7,198 nt of DNA from Bacillota bacterium (GTDB lineage: Bacteria; Bacillota; Clostridia; Oscillospirales; JAKOTC01). Positions 1-6,127 of this stretch are shown here, one piece after another. A program made the position numbers and the translations under genes. Location: contig JAKOTC010000162.1 in assembly GCA_029776465.1 (NCBI GenBank), positions 1 to 7,198 of the forward strand, in the 5' to 3' direction. Position 1 is the stretch's first letter. Every line of letters starts with the position of its first letter. The notes under the pieces are model-generated. The model made no database searches, was not told where the DNA came from, and saw only the letters and a program-made list of their open reading frames with translations.

Positions 1-1
1 G

Positions 2-619
2 GGCGGGGTTCCCCCCAAAACCGCCACCACCGAGAACCTTTTACATACTTATTTTCAACGCCAAAAGCGCAGCACGCAGAGCGCCATCGTGGGAATTGCG
101 CTGATTTTGCTGATCGCCATGATCTTCCCCATTCAGTTTTTGGTATACCGCTCCGCTAAAAACGAGCTGGAAAGCCTGCAGTCCCAGATCAGCGACAGCA
201 GGTATAACGAGGTAAAATCCCTGCTCAATGAGAAATCCCGGCTGGAGGGCTTAAAATCCAATCTTGAGTCCGCGCTGAAGAAGGTCCCCGACGACCAGCA
301 GTCCAAAGCCAGGGAGATTCTGCAGACGCTGTATAAGCAGATGTCCCCTTATGTCTCCTCTCTTTCCGTCAACCTGAACAACACCACCGGCGAACTCTCG
401 GTTCAGTTTACCGCCCATAGCTATAACAGCTTCATCTCCATGAAGAAGGACATCGAAAAAGCCGGTTATTTTTCCATCAATCCCACCTTCTCCTGCTCGG
501 TGAATGCATCCACCGGCTCCTGCACCGGAACGGTCAATATGAACGTGAACAATTTTGTCCCTTTTAAAGTGGCGCAGCCTCAGACCGCACAAACAACCTC
601 CCGGGAGGTGGCTTATTAA
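2..619 (+). CDS. pilN: PilN-like type IV pilus inner-membrane alignment protein, 5' end outside window
   Basis: Bitopic membrane protein that in T4P systems binds cytoplasmic PilM through a short N-terminal tail and pairs with PilO outside the membrane. The frame is open to the left edge; 205 residues are visible and the start lies upstream. Residues are numbered from base 2. A short basic tail contains ENLL at 11-14, which resembles the INLLP PilM-binding motif of PilN. One hydrophobic helix follows at about 27-48, then a charged heptad-like coiled coil at about 50-95, then an alpha/beta domain at about 100-195 of the PilN/PilO ferredoxin-like kind. A GTG at base 89 would start inside the membrane helix and is not the true start; no ATG, GTG or TTG occurs in frame before it. 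The extracytoplasmic domain has two cysteines (165 and 174). The stop overlaps the next gene. The family call rests on topology, length and context more than on residue identity. Confidence 0.75.
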   Translation, partial: GGVPPKTATTENLLHTYFQRQKRSTQSAIVGIALILLIAMIFPIQFLVYRSAKNELESLQSQISDSRYNEVKSLLNEKSRLEGLKSNLESALKKVPDDQQSKAREILQTLYKQMSPYVSSLSVNLNNTTGELSVQFTAHSYNSFISMKKDIEKAGYFSINPTFSCSVNASTGSCTGTVNMNVNNFVPFKVAQPQTAQTTSREVAY

Positions 620-1167
620 TGAGCGAGTTAAAGTCCAAAACCCCGCTATTCTTCTTTCTTGGTTTGTTGCTGATTACGGCGGTTTATTACGGCTTCATCT
701 ATATGCCCATGCAGAAGGAGATCAACTCCATCGCCGGGCAGCGGGCGGCCACCCAGACCCAGCTGAATCTCTACAACACCTATTCGACCAATATCGACAC
801 CCTGAAGGCCGAAATCTCAAAGATGCAAAATGAGATCGACAGCGCGCTGTCGGAGAAATCCCGCGTCAATTCCCGCAACCTGCCTGAGGATGTGCAGGCC
901 GCCATGCAGGCCTCCGGCGCCACATTGGAGGGGCTGCAGGTCAGCACTCCCCAAATCATCAATTCGGCCGGCAACTTCAATATCTATCAGCTTCCGGTAT
1001 CCTTGCGCTTTCAATGTTCCAACCTCAATCAGGCTTTTGCCCTGCTGAACTATTTCGAGCAATCGGAAAACTCCCGTTACTATGTCAGCAAAGCCTCAAC
1101 CGATGATGTGATGAAAAGCTTCAGCGTGCAAATCGACCTGCTGCTTTACTATCCCCAGGCCGCCTGA
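619..1167 (+). CDS. pilO: PilO-like type IV pilus inner-membrane alignment protein
   Basis: Predicted partner of PilN in the T4P alignment subcomplex, which ties the PilM ring to the rest of the machine. The 182 residues show a short cytoplasmic N-terminus, one transmembrane helix at about 9-29, a coiled coil at about 30-82 (heptad-like, rich in Gln, Asn, Glu and Lys) and a C-terminal alpha/beta domain at about 95-178, ending in an amphipathic strand. This matches PilO in order and is slightly shorter than typical PilO proteins of about 200 residues. The ATG overlaps the preceding stop as TAATG, and a GGGAGGTGG ribosome binding site lies inside the end of the upstream gene at 603-611, so the two are probably translationally coupled in near-equal amounts. 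PilN and PilO share this architecture, so the exact labels depend on gene order (N before O), which is the usual one. Confidence 0.75.
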   Translation: MSELKSKTPLFFFLGLLLITAVYYGFIYMPMQKEINSIAGQRAATQTQLNLYNTYSTNIDTLKAEISKMQNEIDSALSEKSRVNSRNLPEDVQAAMQASGATLEGLQVSTPQIINSAGNFNIYQLPVSLRFQCSNLNQAFALLNYFEQSENSRYYVSKASTDDVMKSFSVQIDLLLYYPQAA

Positions 1168-1184
1168 TTTTCGGCATGGTTTTG

Positions 1185-1201
1185 CCGGGAATAATTTCCG
1201 G
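1185..1201 (+). other. Intergenic hairpin between pilO and pilD
   Basis: A short inverted repeat: CCGGGAA at 1185-1191 pairs with TTTCCGG at 1195-1201 around a three-base loop, with one G-U pair. A second possible stem (CGGCA 1172-1176 with TGCCG 1183-1187) shares bases with it, so only one can form at a time. No T-run follows, so this does not look like a full terminator. It could slow RNA decay or polymerase between the pilNO and pilD-onward parts of the operon, or it could be chance. Confidence 0.3.
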
Positions 1202-1247
1202 CGGTTGAACACTTTAAGCCTTGCAACAGCGAAAGGAATAGATAAAA

Positions 1248-1934
1248 ATGAGTCCCTTTTGGCTGATTGGATTTTTGCTTCTCTCGGTGGGGGGAGTTGC
1301 GTTATTTAATATCCTGCCCCATCGATGGTTTCTGGATTACGGAGAATCCCCCGGCGAAAGCCGGCGTAAGCTCCCCTTTGCCCCGGCCTCCCTAGTCTTT
1401 TGCATCCTGATGGCCGGTGCCTGGCTGGCCGCCGGACGCTATCTTTCGGGCGCGGCCGGTCCGCTGATGCTGCTGCTGGTTTGGATGTGTATGATGATTT
1501 CGGCCTCCGATATTCTCTATCACATCCTGCCCGATCAGTTTATCCTTGCCATCGCCTTGATCGGCGTTGCGCTTGTTATAACCGACCGCTCCCGCCTGGT
1601 GAGCTCCTTGCTGGGCTGCATCATCGGCGGAGGTACTCTGCTTCTCATCGGGCTTTTGGGCAAACTGGTGTATAAAGCCGAGGCCATGGGCTTTGGGGAT
1701 GTGAAACTGATGGCCGCCCTCGGGCTGATATGCGGGCTGCCGGGCATCCTCTGTGCCCTGGCCATCGCTCTGCTGACAGGGGCCCTTGCCGCTCTTCCCA
1801 TGCTGTTTGAAAAGGGCTCCGGCCGGCGGTATCTGCCCTTTGCCCCCTGTTTATGCCTGGGCGCGGTGGCATCGGTGATCTTTGCCCGGCCTCTCTCCGG
1901 CTTGTTTCAATGGTATCTTTCTCTATTTCCCTGA
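1248..1934 (+). CDS. pilD: Prepilin peptidase, aspartic protease family A24 (short form)
   Basis: Integral membrane aspartic protease that cleaves the leader of type IV prepilins at the cytoplasmic face. The 228-residue protein is hydrophobic throughout, with about six to eight membrane helices. The two catalytic aspartates sit in recognisable motifs: D88 in SASDILYHILPD, and D151 in the GxGD motif MGFGDVKLM at 147-155. Classical PilD proteins are about 250-290 residues and carry a cytoplasmic N-terminal methyltransferase region with two CxxC pairs. That region is missing here, replaced by a short loop around LPHRWFLDYGE at 23-33, so N-methylation of mature pilins by this enzyme is doubtful. 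An AAAGGA site at 1232-1237 precedes the ATG by ten bases. It lies 80 bases after pilO and 64 before pilB on the same strand, consistent with one operon. Sorting between PilD and ComC-type naming is by context. Confidence 0.93.
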   Translation: MSPFWLIGFLLLSVGGVALFNILPHRWFLDYGESPGESRRKLPFAPASLVFCILMAGAWLAAGRYLSGAAGPLMLLLVWMCMMISASDILYHILPDQFILAIALIGVALVITDRSRLVSSLLGCIIGGGTLLLIGLLGKLVYKAEAMGFGDVKLMAALGLICGLPGILCALAIALLTGALAALPMLFEKGSGRRYLPFAPCLCLGAVASVIFARPLSGLFQWYLSLFP

Positions 1935-1998
1935 AGCCAACGCATCATAATTCAGACGTTAAAAACGACGGTATCAGTCTTACAACGGAGGGTTCACA

Positions 1999-3672
1999 AT
2001 GGACTACAGAAACATGAAACTGGGACAGGTTTTGGTCAGCCTCGGCTATCTGACGAAAGAACAGGTTGACGCTGCTCTGGTTCAGCAGAAAGAAACCGGG
2101 CGCCGTCTGGGTCAGATTCTTTTGGATAATAACTATATTACGGAGGACGAACTGCAAAACGCCCTCTCTAAAATGCTGGATCTCCCCTTTGTAGACCTTG
2201 ACAATGTGATCATCGATTCTTCCATGTCGGAAATCCTGCCCGAGCAGCTGATGACCGCCGGGCTTCTTGTGCCCATTAAAAAGGAAGGCAGCGTTTTAAC
2301 CATTGCCATTTTTGACCCCACCGATCTTGAAACCATCAAAAACGTGGGGGTTTACACAAAGTTAAAAATCAACTGTATGCTGGCCAACAGCGAGAAAATC
2401 CGCCAGGCCATCCGCCGCATTTTCTCCACCACTCAGGCATTCGCGGCAGCCAAGGCCCTTCAGGAGGATACAAGCAACCGGATGGAGGAGGAAAACGAAA
2501 GCACCCAGCCCATCATCCGTTTTGTCAATAATATGTTTGAACAGGCAGTCATGCGCAAGGCCAGCGACATTCATATCGAACCCCTGGAAAACAAGATGCG
2601 GATCCGTTTCCGCATCTACGGCCACCTGCTGATTTATACCGAAACCGGCATCGAGCTTCATGCTTCCGTGGTCTCCCGCATCAAATTCATCTGCGGCATG
2701 AACATCGCCGAACACCGCCTGCCCCAGGACGGCCGCATCTCTCAGCGGATTGCCAACCAGGAGGTGGATCTGCGGATCTCCGTGATCTCCACGGTTTTCG
2801 GCGAAAAAGTGGTCATTCGAATTACCACTGCCCTTGGAATGCAGCTAAGCAAATACTCCATCGGGTTTACCCCGGGCAATCTGGCCAAGTTTGATCGCCT
2901 GCTGAAAAGCGCCCACGGGGTTGTGCTGCTGACCGGCCCCACCGGAAGCGGTAAAACCACCACGCTGTATACGGCCATCAAAGAAATACAGAGCGATGAG
3001 ATCAACATCACCACCGTTGAAAACCCCGTGGAGATGGTGATTCCGGGCATCACCCAGGTGGAGGTCAACGCCCACGCCGGGCTGACCTTTGCCACCTCCC
3101 TCCGCTCGATACTCCGGCAGGACCCCGACGTGATCATGATCGGTGAAATCCGCGACAAGGAGACCGCCGACATCGCCATCAGCGCGGCCATCACCGGCCA
3201 TACGGTTTTTTCAACCCTGCACACCTATGATTCCCCCAGCGCCGTCGTCCGCCTGTTAGAGATGGGAATCCCCTCCTACCTGCTGGCCTCGGCCATTTCG
3301 GGGGTCATCTCCCAGCGGCTGGTTCGCAAAATCTGCCCCCATTGCAAGGAGGAATACACCGCTGATCCCTCAGACCTTGAAATGGTGGGCATCAGTTCCG
3401 ACCAGCCCATCCGGCTCTGGAGGGGAAGGGGCTGTATGGCCTGTAGCGGAACCGGTTATATCGGACGAACCGCAGTCCACGAGGTCATGCTGGTGACGCC
3501 CGAAATCAAGAAGGCCATCCATGAAGCGCAAAGTACGGATATTATTCGTAAAATCGCCCTTGAGCAAGGGATGGTTTCCCTTCTGGACAACGCAAGAGAG
3601 ATTCTCCTCAAGGGAATTACAAGTCTCCACGAGGTCATCAATCTTTACGCTGCCGAGCTGTTTGAAAGCTGA
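1999..3672 (+). CDS. pilB: Type IV pilus extension ATPase PilB with MshEN c-di-GMP-binding N-terminus
   Basis: Hexameric cytoplasmic ATPase of the GspE/PilB family that drives pilin polymerisation through PilC. The 557 residues begin with an MshEN domain: two 24-residue motifs at 7-30 and 36-59 (RLG/KLG...L...L..AL..Q pattern) with exactly five residues between them, the known c-di-GMP-binding layout. A GspE/PilB N-terminal region follows to about 155, then the N2 domain (165-275) with conserved arginines in AEHRLPQDGR. The ATPase core has Walker A GPTGSGKT at 313-320, an Asp-box variant TVENPVE at 339-345 (Asn where Asp is usual), Walker B with E383 in DPDVIMIGEIRD at 375-386, a His box TGH...LH at 399-408, and a zinc-binding tetracysteine (C446, C449, C479, C482), which is typical of PilB and absent from PilT. 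A strong GGAGGG site at 1987-1992 sits six bases before the ATG. Confidence 0.97.
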   Translation: MDYRNMKLGQVLVSLGYLTKEQVDAALVQQKETGRRLGQILLDNNYITEDELQNALSKMLDLPFVDLDNVIIDSSMSEILPEQLMTAGLLVPIKKEGSVLTIAIFDPTDLETIKNVGVYTKLKINCMLANSEKIRQAIRRIFSTTQAFAAAKALQEDTSNRMEEENESTQPIIRFVNNMFEQAVMRKASDIHIEPLENKMRIRFRIYGHLLIYTETGIELHASVVSRIKFICGMNIAEHRLPQDGRISQRIANQEVDLRISVISTVFGEKVVIRITTALGMQLSKYSIGFTPGNLAKFDRLLKSAHGVVLLTGPTGSGKTTTLYTAIKEIQSDEINITTVENPVEMVIPGITQVEVNAHAGLTFATSLRSILRQDPDVIMIGEIRDKETADIAISAAITGHTVFSTLHTYDSPSAVVRLLEMGIPSYLLASAISGVISQRLVRKICPHCKEEYTADPSDLEMVGISSDQPIRLWRGRGCMACSGTGYIGRTAVHEVMLVTPEIKKAIHEAQSTDIIRKIALEQGMVSLLDNAREILLKGITSLHEVINLYAAELFES

Positions 3673-3687
3673 TGCGGCAGAGTAAAA

Positions 3688-3695
3688 GGAAAGGA
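3688..3695 (+). promoter_or_regulatory. Ribosome binding site deciding the TTG start of pilT
   Basis: The purine run GGAAAGGA ends ten bases before a TTG. An ATG at 3696, immediately after the site, reads only four codons before TGA, and the pilT frame has a TAA at 3700-3702, so TTG at 3706 is the first usable start. The next in-frame ATG (3724) is much farther from the site. Confidence 0.7.
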
Positions 3696-3705
3696 TGAAT
3701 AATAC

Positions 3706-4737
3706 TTGAAAACACGGATTGAAATGATGATGGAAGAGGCTATTGAGCGAGGCGCCTCGGATATTCACCTGTCGGCAGGCGTAAGGCCCGCCTTCCGTCT
3801 GCACGGCAATATCGGGTATTTTGATGAAGAGCTGGTGACAAACGAGGAAATTGACCTGTTTCTCAGCGATAAGCTGACCATCGAGCAGTATAATACCCTG
3901 AAACATAACCTGGAGGTGGACTGCGCCATTCATGTGGGAAAGACCACCCTGCGTGTTAATGCCTTCACCCAAAGCCGGGGACTCTCCGCTTCCATGAGGA
4001 TTGTGCCCTCCGCGATTCCGCCCCTTCATAAGCTGGGCCTGCCCAGCTCCATTGAAAAGGTGTTCGGCTATCAGGATGGGCTGATTTTGGTGACAGGGCC
4101 TACCGGAAGCGGTAAATCCACCACCATCGCCTCTATTCTCAATGAATTCAATAAGGAAAACAGCTATCATATCGTCACCATTGAGGACCCCATTGAATAT
4201 ACCCACCATCCGATCAAATCCATCATCAATCAGCGTGAGATTGGCCGGGACACGAAAAGCTATGCCGCCGCCCTTCGCTCCACCCTGCGGGAAGACCCCG
4301 ACATCATCTTTGTGGGCGAGATGCGGGATATCGAATCGATTTCCATTGTCTTAACCGCCGCCGAAACCGGGCATCTGGTGTTTTCCACCCTGCACACGGT
4401 GGGCGCGGCCAAAACCATTGACCGACTGATCGACGTCTTTCCGCCCAACCAGCAATCCCAGATTCGCTCCCAGCTTTCCACCTCCCTGCGGGCGGTCATC
4501 TCCCAGCGCCTGCTGCCCCGAAAAGACCGCAGCGGTCGAATCGGCGCCTTTGAAACCATGTATGTCAACAACGCCATTTCCAACCTGATCCGGGAAAACA
4601 AGATCCCGCTGATCAACCAGTCCATCCAAACCGGCCGCAGCGAGGGAATGATGACGCTGAATATGAGCCTGAATCATCTGGTTGCCGACGGCATCGTCAC
4701 CGCCGAAGTCGCCGCCGAATATAAAATCAAAAGCTAA
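3706..4737 (+). CDS. pilT: Type IV pilus retraction ATPase PilT
   Basis: Hexameric ATPase that depolymerises the pilus and powers twitching, adhesion pulling and DNA uptake. It has 343 residues, the usual PilT length, and lacks the long N-terminal and tetracysteine regions of PilB. The N-terminal PAS-like domain carries GASDIHLSAG at 16-25. Core motifs are Walker A GPTGSGKST at 131-139, Asp box TIEDPIEY at 158-165, Walker B with E205 in DPDIIFVGEMRD at 197-208, and a His box with H223 and H230. The C-terminal AISNLIRE at 290-297 corresponds to the PilT-specific AIRNLIRE retraction motif, with Ser replacing Arg at the third position. Translation starts at TTG. The gene lies 33 bases after pilB and 21 before the preferred pilC start, in the pilB-pilT-pilC order also seen in clostridia. 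PilT rather than PilU is favoured because this is the only such ATPase next to PilB. Confidence 0.96.
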   Translation: MKTRIEMMMEEAIERGASDIHLSAGVRPAFRLHGNIGYFDEELVTNEEIDLFLSDKLTIEQYNTLKHNLEVDCAIHVGKTTLRVNAFTQSRGLSASMRIVPSAIPPLHKLGLPSSIEKVFGYQDGLILVTGPTGSGKSTTIASILNEFNKENSYHIVTIEDPIEYTHHPIKSIINQREIGRDTKSYAAALRSTLREDPDIIFVGEMRDIESISIVLTAAETGHLVFSTLHTVGAAKTIDRLIDVFPPNQQSQIRSQLSTSLRAVISQRLLPRKDRSGRIGAFETMYVNNAISNLIRENKIPLINQSIQTGRSEGMMTLNMSLNHLVADGIVTAEVAAEYKIKS

Positions 4738-4742
4738 TCCGC

Positions 4743-4749
4743 AAGGGGG
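4743..4749 (+). promoter_or_regulatory. Ribosome binding site deciding the pilC start
   Basis: AAGGGGG closely matches the AAGGAGG consensus. It directly abuts the TTG at 4750, leaving no spacer, but stands nine bases before a second in-frame TTG at 4759. That spacing and the resulting N-terminus favour 4759 as the real start. Confidence 0.7.
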
Positions 4750-4758
4750 TTGGAAGAT

Positions 4759-6006
4759 TTGACTTTCAAATATATCGCAGAGAATGCCTCGAAATCAAAG
4801 GTCAAGGGCTCAATTGAAGCGGAAAACCAGATTGAGGCCATTCAAAAGCTTCAGGAGCAAGGGCTCTTTCCCCTTTCCGTCACCGATGTGCAGCAGGTAC
4901 TGATTGAGAAAAACGAAAGCATTCTCACCCGGGACATCACGCTGATAGATATTCACAAAAAGAAAGTCAGCCGCAAAAAGATGCTGACCTTTGCCAATCA
5001 GATGGCAATTATGATCCGCTCCGGCGTGCCCCTGACCACCGCCATGGATATCTTGACCCTGGAGGAAAGCGACCGAACGCTGAAAAAGATTCTGGAAGCC
5101 GTCCGCATGGACCTTCATCTGGGCGTCCGCCTCTCGGCAGCCATGCGGAAATTCAAGACCTTTCCCGACATCATGCTGAGCATGATCGAAGCGGGGGAAG
5201 CGGACGGCCGGCTGGATACCGCCTTTGACCGGATCGCCAAAACCATGAATAAAGAGCTGCAGCTGAGAAGCAAGATTCGGGGCGCCTCGGGCTATCCCAT
5301 CTTTCTGCTTTGCTTGACGGCCGCCATGGTCATTACCATCAGCGTATTCGTCCTGCCCCGTTTTGTGATGATTTACAGCGGGTTTGATTCGGAACTGCCC
5401 GCCATTACCAAGGCCATGATTGCTTTTTCCGATTTTATGGTTCACCGGTGGTACACCATTCCCATCGCGGTCGCCATTCTCATCCTCATCTGGCAGTCCA
5501 TCAAAAAATACTCCGAAGAGTTTCGGATCGGCCTGGGGAAATTTAAGCTGAGGCTTCCGGTGATCGGCAAACTGCTCAAGCGCATCTATGCGGCCCGTTT
5601 CTGCGAGATCCTCTCCTCCATGTCCCTGGCCGGCATTGACATCACCGACGGTTTTCGTGTCGCCGCCAATACCATCAAAAACCCTTATGTTAAAAAATTG
5701 CTCTTTGGGGTGTTGGAGGATATCCGGGTCGGTTCCACCATCTCGGCCGCCATGGATAAAAACAATCCCTTCGACCGGCTGCTGCTCTCCATGATTCGAA
5801 CCGGCGAGGAATCCGGTATGCTTCCCGAAACCCTGACCAAAATGGCCGAACTCTATGAAGAGCAAACCAACGAATCCATCAAAATGCTCTCTTCCCTGAT
5901 GGAGCCCACCATGACCGTCATCATCGCCGCTATTGTAGGAACCGTGGTCATCTCCATGGTTTTGCCCATGTTCGGCATCTACAGCCTGATCGGCAGTGCC
6001 ATGTAA
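4759..6006 (+). CDS. pilC: Type IV pilus inner-membrane platform protein PilC
   Basis: Polytopic membrane protein of the GspF/PilC family on which the pilus is assembled and which is engaged by PilB and PilT. With the start chosen here it has 415 residues, close to the family norm of about 400. The first residues, (M)TFKYIAENASKSKVKGSI, match the FxYxAxxxxGxxxxGxI opening of this family. Two T2SSF cytoplasmic repeats follow, at about 75-195 (FANQMAIMIRSGVPL, then MIEAGEADGRLD) and about 277-395 (FCEILSSMSLAGIDI, then MIRTGEESGMLPE); the repeated GE(E/A)xGxL motif is diagnostic. Membrane helices lie near 180-200, 231-247 and 384-409. The frame is open back to a TTG at 4750, three codons earlier, but that codon touches the ribosome binding site. 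It closes the operon: no pilin or other T4P gene follows before the hairpins. Confidence 0.95.
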   Translation: MTFKYIAENASKSKVKGSIEAENQIEAIQKLQEQGLFPLSVTDVQQVLIEKNESILTRDITLIDIHKKKVSRKKMLTFANQMAIMIRSGVPLTTAMDILTLEESDRTLKKILEAVRMDLHLGVRLSAAMRKFKTFPDIMLSMIEAGEADGRLDTAFDRIAKTMNKELQLRSKIRGASGYPIFLLCLTAAMVITISVFVLPRFVMIYSGFDSELPAITKAMIAFSDFMVHRWYTIPIAVAILILIWQSIKKYSEEFRIGLGKFKLRLPVIGKLLKRIYAARFCEILSSMSLAGIDITDGFRVAANTIKNPYVKKLLFGVLEDIRVGSTISAAMDKNNPFDRLLLSMIRTGEESGMLPETLTKMAELYEEQTNESIKMLSSLMEPTMTVIIAAIVGTVVISMVLPMFGIYSLIGSAM

Positions 6007-6021
6007 ATTCGATATTTTTTA

Positions 6022-6058
6022 GGGGGCAATCCGCAAACGGTATCAATCCCCCGATTTT
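6022..6058 (+). terminator. Weak hairpin after pilC, possible first terminator
   Basis: GGGGG at 6022-6026 pairs with CCCCC at 6048-6052, enclosing a smaller CCG/CGG stem (6031-6033 with 6038-6040) across an internal loop. A short T-rich stretch (GATTTTCT) follows. The position, 15 bases after the pilC stop, suits an intrinsic terminator, but the broken stem and short T-run make it weak. Confidence 0.4.
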
Positions 6059-6077
6059 CTACATATACTATCACAAC

Positions 6078-6108
6078 AAGGATGTTGCTTTTGCAGCATC
6101 CTTATTTT
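6078..6108 (+). terminator. Intrinsic terminator between pilC and asnB
   Basis: AAGGATGTTGC at 6078-6088 pairs over 11 base pairs (one G-U) with GCAGCATCCTT at 6093-6103 around a TTTT loop, followed by ATTTT. Flanking CACAA (6072-6076) can also pair with TTGTG (6107-6111). The most likely role is to end the pilus operon transcript. Because it lies close upstream of asnB it could instead act in that gene's leader if transcription starts earlier. Confidence 0.7.
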
Positions 6109-6127
6109 GTGGACGGAGGAATTTTTA

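Noticed and set aside
555..833. + strand frame overlapping pilN and pilO
   Set aside because: It overlaps both genes out of frame, has a low-complexity Arg/His-rich translation with no motif, and neither flanking gene leaves room for it.
1205..1210. TTGAAC as a promoter -35 box before pilD
   Set aside because: No -10-like hexamer occurs at the proper spacing.
1946..1951. CATAAT as a promoter -10 box before pilB
   Set aside because: The matching -35 region falls in the end of pilD and does not resemble TTGACA. The gap is short and suits an internal operon spacer.
3370..4209. Open frame of 279 codons on the - strand spanning the pilB-pilT junction
   Set aside because: It is antisense to conserved PilB and PilT sequence, shows no motif, and would span an operon junction. 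It is a shadow frame.
4810..5865. Long open frame of 351 codons on the - strand opposite pilC
   Set aside because: It lies wholly antisense to a clear PilC gene. Its Gly/His/Asp-rich composition is what reverse reading of such codons gives, and it shows no recognisable domain.
6021..6053. Resemblance of AGGGGGCAATCCGC to a T-box antiterminator sequence upstream of an amino-acid gene
   Set aside because: It needs a deletion and an insertion to match AGGGTGGNACCGCG, lacks the tRNA-pairing TGGN, and only 15 bases separate it from pilC, leaving no room for a specifier stem.
6064..6069. TATACT as a -10 promoter element for asnB
   Set aside because: No convincing -35 lies 16-18 bases upstream and there is no extended -10 TG. 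Kept only as part of the leader-region finding.
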